Assembly (NCBI GenBank): GCA_963971425.1 | Contig: OZ020521.1 | Coordinates: 5,225,519-5,289,518, forward strand | From: Bryoerythrophyllum caledonicum | Taxonomy: Eukaryota; Streptophyta; Bryopsida; Pottiales; Pottiaceae | Direction: 5' to 3' | Length of the DNA: 64,000 bases | Part shown: one piece after another, positions 60,637 through 64,000 of the stretch | How the letters are laid out: each line of letters begins with the position of its first letter | How positions within the stretch are numbered: the stretch's first letter is position 1 | Notes under the pieces: model-generated | What the model was told of the DNA's origin: nothing | The model's input: the letters and a program-made list of their open reading frames with translations, nothing else | Databases searched by the model: none | Made by a program: the position numbers and the translations under genes

Positions 60637-61645
60637 GTTTGTCATCCAGCCGTTGCTCGAGCCTAGGTTGATGCTTGCAGTAGGTTAATGCTCCCAATTC
60701 GCACATTGAGCTTCCAACCTAGTTCATTGCTCATAGATAGATTGTGCAAATATGTAGTTTGCTAGTTCACATTGGTAGCGAGAACAAGTCGTTGTTGTGC
60801 AAGGTCACTATACTAAACACTGAATCTAGTGTAGAGGGATTATTGATGTAGATCACTCACACTAATTTCCATCAAAGCATGTGCATGCCAAGTTTTGATT
60901 GGGTATTTGTTCTCAAGCAAGTGTGTGTGAGTCAACAATTGCATGTAAATTTTCAATTAGTGTAGGAAATTTCAAATAGTCTGGTCTACACTATATTCAC
61001 AGGACGGTGTAGTATACAAGTTCAATAGTGCGTAGGTTTAAATGTCAGTAGACGGTGCATGTCTACATTAATTTTGTGCCAAATTACCCAAATAACCCAC
61101 ACTATTTATGTAGTATATGATTTGATGTGGATTGAAAATTGAAGTGGACAATTGTATTTTGCATTTACGATGTAGGTTTCCAGAAATAGTTTGGTTCATA
61201 GTATATAAGGTGAATGGTGTACCATTCACATTATATATTAAGGACCAAAGTCGTTGGAATTTCTTCACTTTTCCGAAATTGCACACAATCTTTGATTGGC
61301 ACATAATTGCATTTGAAATGAATGCCCTTTTATAAATTGACATGCATGTGATTGATGTACATTATTGTAGATGATCCACATTATGTAAAGTAAATTGTGT
61401 AGCTTTGAATACATTTCAAAAATATATCCATCACATTTGGACCTTTATTGCCATTTTGCATGGGAATAAAGACTACATTTCATCCACATCCAAAAAGTCA
61501 TGGCTTTTACAATACTTGATGCACATACATGCGTCATGGATGAATTATGTTGGAAACAGAGCTTTGGTGTTGTAGAAGCATGACCGATGAGAAGAATGCT
61601 ACATTGCACACCAAAGCCTCGTCCCCAACAAAATTCATCCGTGGC
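60637..61645. other. Intergenic AT-rich stretch, no gene seen
   Basis: About 1 kb between element C and the LINE copy. Short open frames on both strands (61068-61343 and 61132-61335) overlap and share no domain with known proteins. No TIR or LTR was noticed. Confidence 0.4.
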
Positions 61646-64000
61646 AGAAGAAGAAGAACGCCGGTCTCCAAAGGAAGCCGGCGTGAATAAAGTGTCTATT
61701 TGTTCCACTACAATGACCATGCCCACCGGACAGGGAGTTAGTAAGCTGGAACTACTTCCCCCTTTCGAGGGTAGACACTATGTAACAAGTAGCCAAGAAC
61801 CACAAAACTTACCAATCAAAAGTAGCAAGGAAGGAGGGAGGGGAGGAGAGAGAGAGAGAAGAGGGAAAAATGGGGAGGAGGGAAAGATGTAGAGGAGGGT
61901 GTGTTTCGCAATGTCAGGGATTAAAAATAAAGTAAGGGGGGGTGATTTTATGGTTGTGTATTGAGAAGGGCTTGGTTATTTTCAATTTTGCGTTTATGCA
62001 GAAGGATGGACTTAGCATGTTGTATGGAAATGATGTTAATATTTTTGAAAGTGTTTGTAATTGTATCAATAGGGGTTTTTAAGATATCTTCTAAGGTTTT
62101 TAAAGGTGATGGGATAAAGGTGGTGGCATGAGCGCCGGCTGTGATTACAATAAGGGGGCCACTTTCCATCCGAGGGTAGTGATGTCATCAATAAGGGGTT
62201 GGTATTTATTGAGTTTATTTTTTATTGTTTCTGGGGAGAATCTGTCATTACAGTATGTAAATTCGATGAATTGAATGGTGTAGTCTTGGTTTACGTGGTC
62301 GGGTTGGGGGTCCTTGTATGGTAGGCCTCTAACACAGAGTATGTTTGAGTCTAGCATTGCAGTGGCATTGTTGAGTTTCACATGTACAAGGGAGTAGCCA
62401 TGGTGGAACTGTATTTTCTTGTGGGTTATTATGAAAGGTGTCGGCATTCATGAGGATAAAACATCTCGATTTGTTATGGGAGGTGATTAATTTCCGGATT
62501 TCCCATACGGCTTTGTTATGTCTTTTGACAATTAAGGAGTGGATGTGGTGGTTATGACATTTATGTAAAACATGTAGCCATGTGTCTGGATCCGTGGAAG
62601 TGCATATTGGGCATGTTATGGATGGGAATCTTTCTATTCCAAAGAAGAGTTGTTTTCGGGCCTTTTCCATGTATTGTCCGGTACGGAATTTGATGAGGCA
62701 TGTTATTTGTGAGTCAGTGATGATGGGGTTTTCCAAAAATTTGTAGAGAGTTCATTGTCTATGTTGTTGTTACTAGTTCACTTTTCTATGTTGGGAAGGT
62801 TATCTGAGATTGTGTCAAGGTTATTATATAGGTCTTGTTTTTTGAAGTATTTGCTCAAGAATCTAACCGGGCCTTTATCAAGGTGTTTTCTTTGGAGGGC
62901 CAGTCTTCTTTTTGGAAGTAGTAAGGCGTGGCGTGGGCGTGTTCGTGTGGATCTTTGGCATTTTTCAGTGATTTTTCTTGGCCCTCTTTTGCTAGTTTAT
63001 CCACTTGTTCGTTCCCATCAATATTAGCATAGGCTCAGACTTTGTGGAGGGTTGTGATTTGTCTTCTTTTAAGTATCATTTGGACCATTGATTCTAGTAT
63101 GATTTAGTCGGGGTGGCTATTGTGGAGGGTAGGGTGTGTTATTTGAGTATTTAATAAATATAGTGCATTAATGCACTCTGTGAATATGTGCGCGGGTTCA
63201 TTGTTGTATTTTGTTGTGACGATTTCCAGTGTTTTGTGGATGGCCATGAGTTTTGCTCTGAGGATATTTTGTAGTCCATGCAATCTTTTGGCTAATTTGA
63301 TTTCTTTCATAGAGTTGTATTTTCCATAACCGGCTATTTCTCAGCGCCAATTACCTGGGCTAATTTGTTCTGGCGGTTTGAAGGAGCCATCGGTGTAGTA
63401 GCTATATGCGGGGTCAAATTTTGGTGAGGTGGTAGTTTGGTAGTCCGGGAGGGGGGGGTAAAAAGATAATCTAGTGTATTGTTGTTGTAATTTAGTTTTA
63501 ACCATTTTTTGTTTTTGTTGAGAGGTGTTTGTATAGGTGTTGGTGGGACCATATTTGTGTATAGCTGGTGTATGTTTAGGTTTTTTGCTATGGAGGTAAG
63601 TTCTGCAAGTTGTTCTAGGGTGCCAAAGGTTTGATTCTGGTGGTGGACACATATTATTTGTAGTGTGGATGGTTCTATTCTAGGCTTTTTTAGTTCAAGT
63701 GGGATAGTGGGTTCTTCATATGGTATTGAATCTGCTTCAAATAAGGCAATGATGTGGGAGTCTGGGAATGGGCTTACTTATTTGAATTTTTTGTACGAGT
63801 TTTATCTGGGGTGATGATGAGCGTAGATGTGTGATTCGGGTCATTTTTGGCAGCAAGGCGTGCCAAGTGTAGTGCTTGTTGTGTCTCCTCCTTGTTTTGG
63901 GGGTGTGCTATACCATTACCGATCCATTTGTGGTCAAAGGCTTTCCCTAGGGAGCCGAATATTTTATCTCTTTCAAATGGAGAGTAGAATTTTAGTAGTT
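61646..64000 (-). mobile_element. Second copy of the LINE, 3' part, continues beyond the window
   Basis: Same 3' tail, 3' UTR and ORF2 C-terminus as the copy at 4509. Recognisable pieces on the minus strand: YSPFERDKIF with AFDHKWIGNGIAHP (about 63870-63990), YTDGSFKPPEQ (about 63390), FTECINALYLL (about 63160), NIDGNEQVDKLAKEG (about 62990), SITCPICTSTDPDTWLHVL (about 62590) and the C-terminal YCNDRFSPETIKNK. It is more decayed than copy 1, with several stops and frame changes, and the second acidic RNase H residue reads Lys (RAKLMAI). It lacks the 16-bp duplication seen near 6450 in copy 1. Confidence 0.88.

Overview
The window is eukaryotic nuclear DNA from a streptophyte, meaning a land plant or a close algal relative. 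Three intron-rich host genes, all on the minus strand, have plant-type architecture: the N-terminal part of 26S proteasome subunit RPN1 (running off the left edge), a complete bifunctional 6-phosphofructo-2-kinase/fructose-2,6-bisphosphatase (F2KP) with a plant-style starch-binding N-terminus, and a complete SnRK1 alpha kinase. I re-read every splice junction by eye. All exons keep frame, giving 753 codons for F2KP (22 exons) and 590 for SnRK1 (9 exons). The proteins are clearly diverged from flowering-plant versions, which fits a bryophyte, fern, lycophyte or charophyte better than an angiosperm, but the species cannot be named from the sequence.

Layout. 1-3.3 kb: RPN1 exons 1-12, with a TCTACTT-type minisatellite upstream. 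4.4-16.5 kb: a short CACTA-type terminal-inverted-repeat element split by a very long LINE (about 11.9 kb, minus strand) carrying ORF1, an AP-endonuclease, reverse transcriptase, an extra conserved block, RNase H and a terminal zinc-knuckle. 16.6-18 kb: two small TIR elements. 18.36-27.84 kb: F2KP, whose introns hold several MITEs of three families. 28-34.6 kb: mostly repeat-derived DNA, one unidentified exon-like ORF and an AT microsatellite. 34.65-47.81 kb: a Ty3/gypsy-type LTR element (fossil) with TSD, two LTRs, gag and protease but no visible polymerase, invaded at its 3' LTR boundary by a whole-looking PIF/Harbinger DNA transposon (43.76-46.92 kb). 47.9-50.4 kb: a decayed pogo/Tigger-like transposon. 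51.05-51.38 kb: about 330 bp of pure GA/CT repeat immediately behind the SnRK1 stop codon. 51.42-54.16 kb: SnRK1. 55.5-61.6 kb: MITEs, a copia integrase-like scrap, a second copy of a dispersed unknown repeat and a 1.06-kb TIR element. 61.65 kb to the end: a second, more decayed copy of the same LINE.

How the parts relate. SnRK1 is the energy-sensing kinase of plants. F2KP sets the level of fructose-2,6-bisphosphate, the signal that divides carbon between sucrose and starch, and plant F2KP is a known SnRK1-type phosphorylation target. Their proximity on one strand is notable, although the space between them is filled with nested transposons. No bacterial-style system, CRISPR array, rRNA or tRNA gene was seen. 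The most unusual material is the LINE family with an extra conserved block between RT and RNase H, the nested transposon architecture, and a Thr-to-Ser change in the SnRK1 activation loop.
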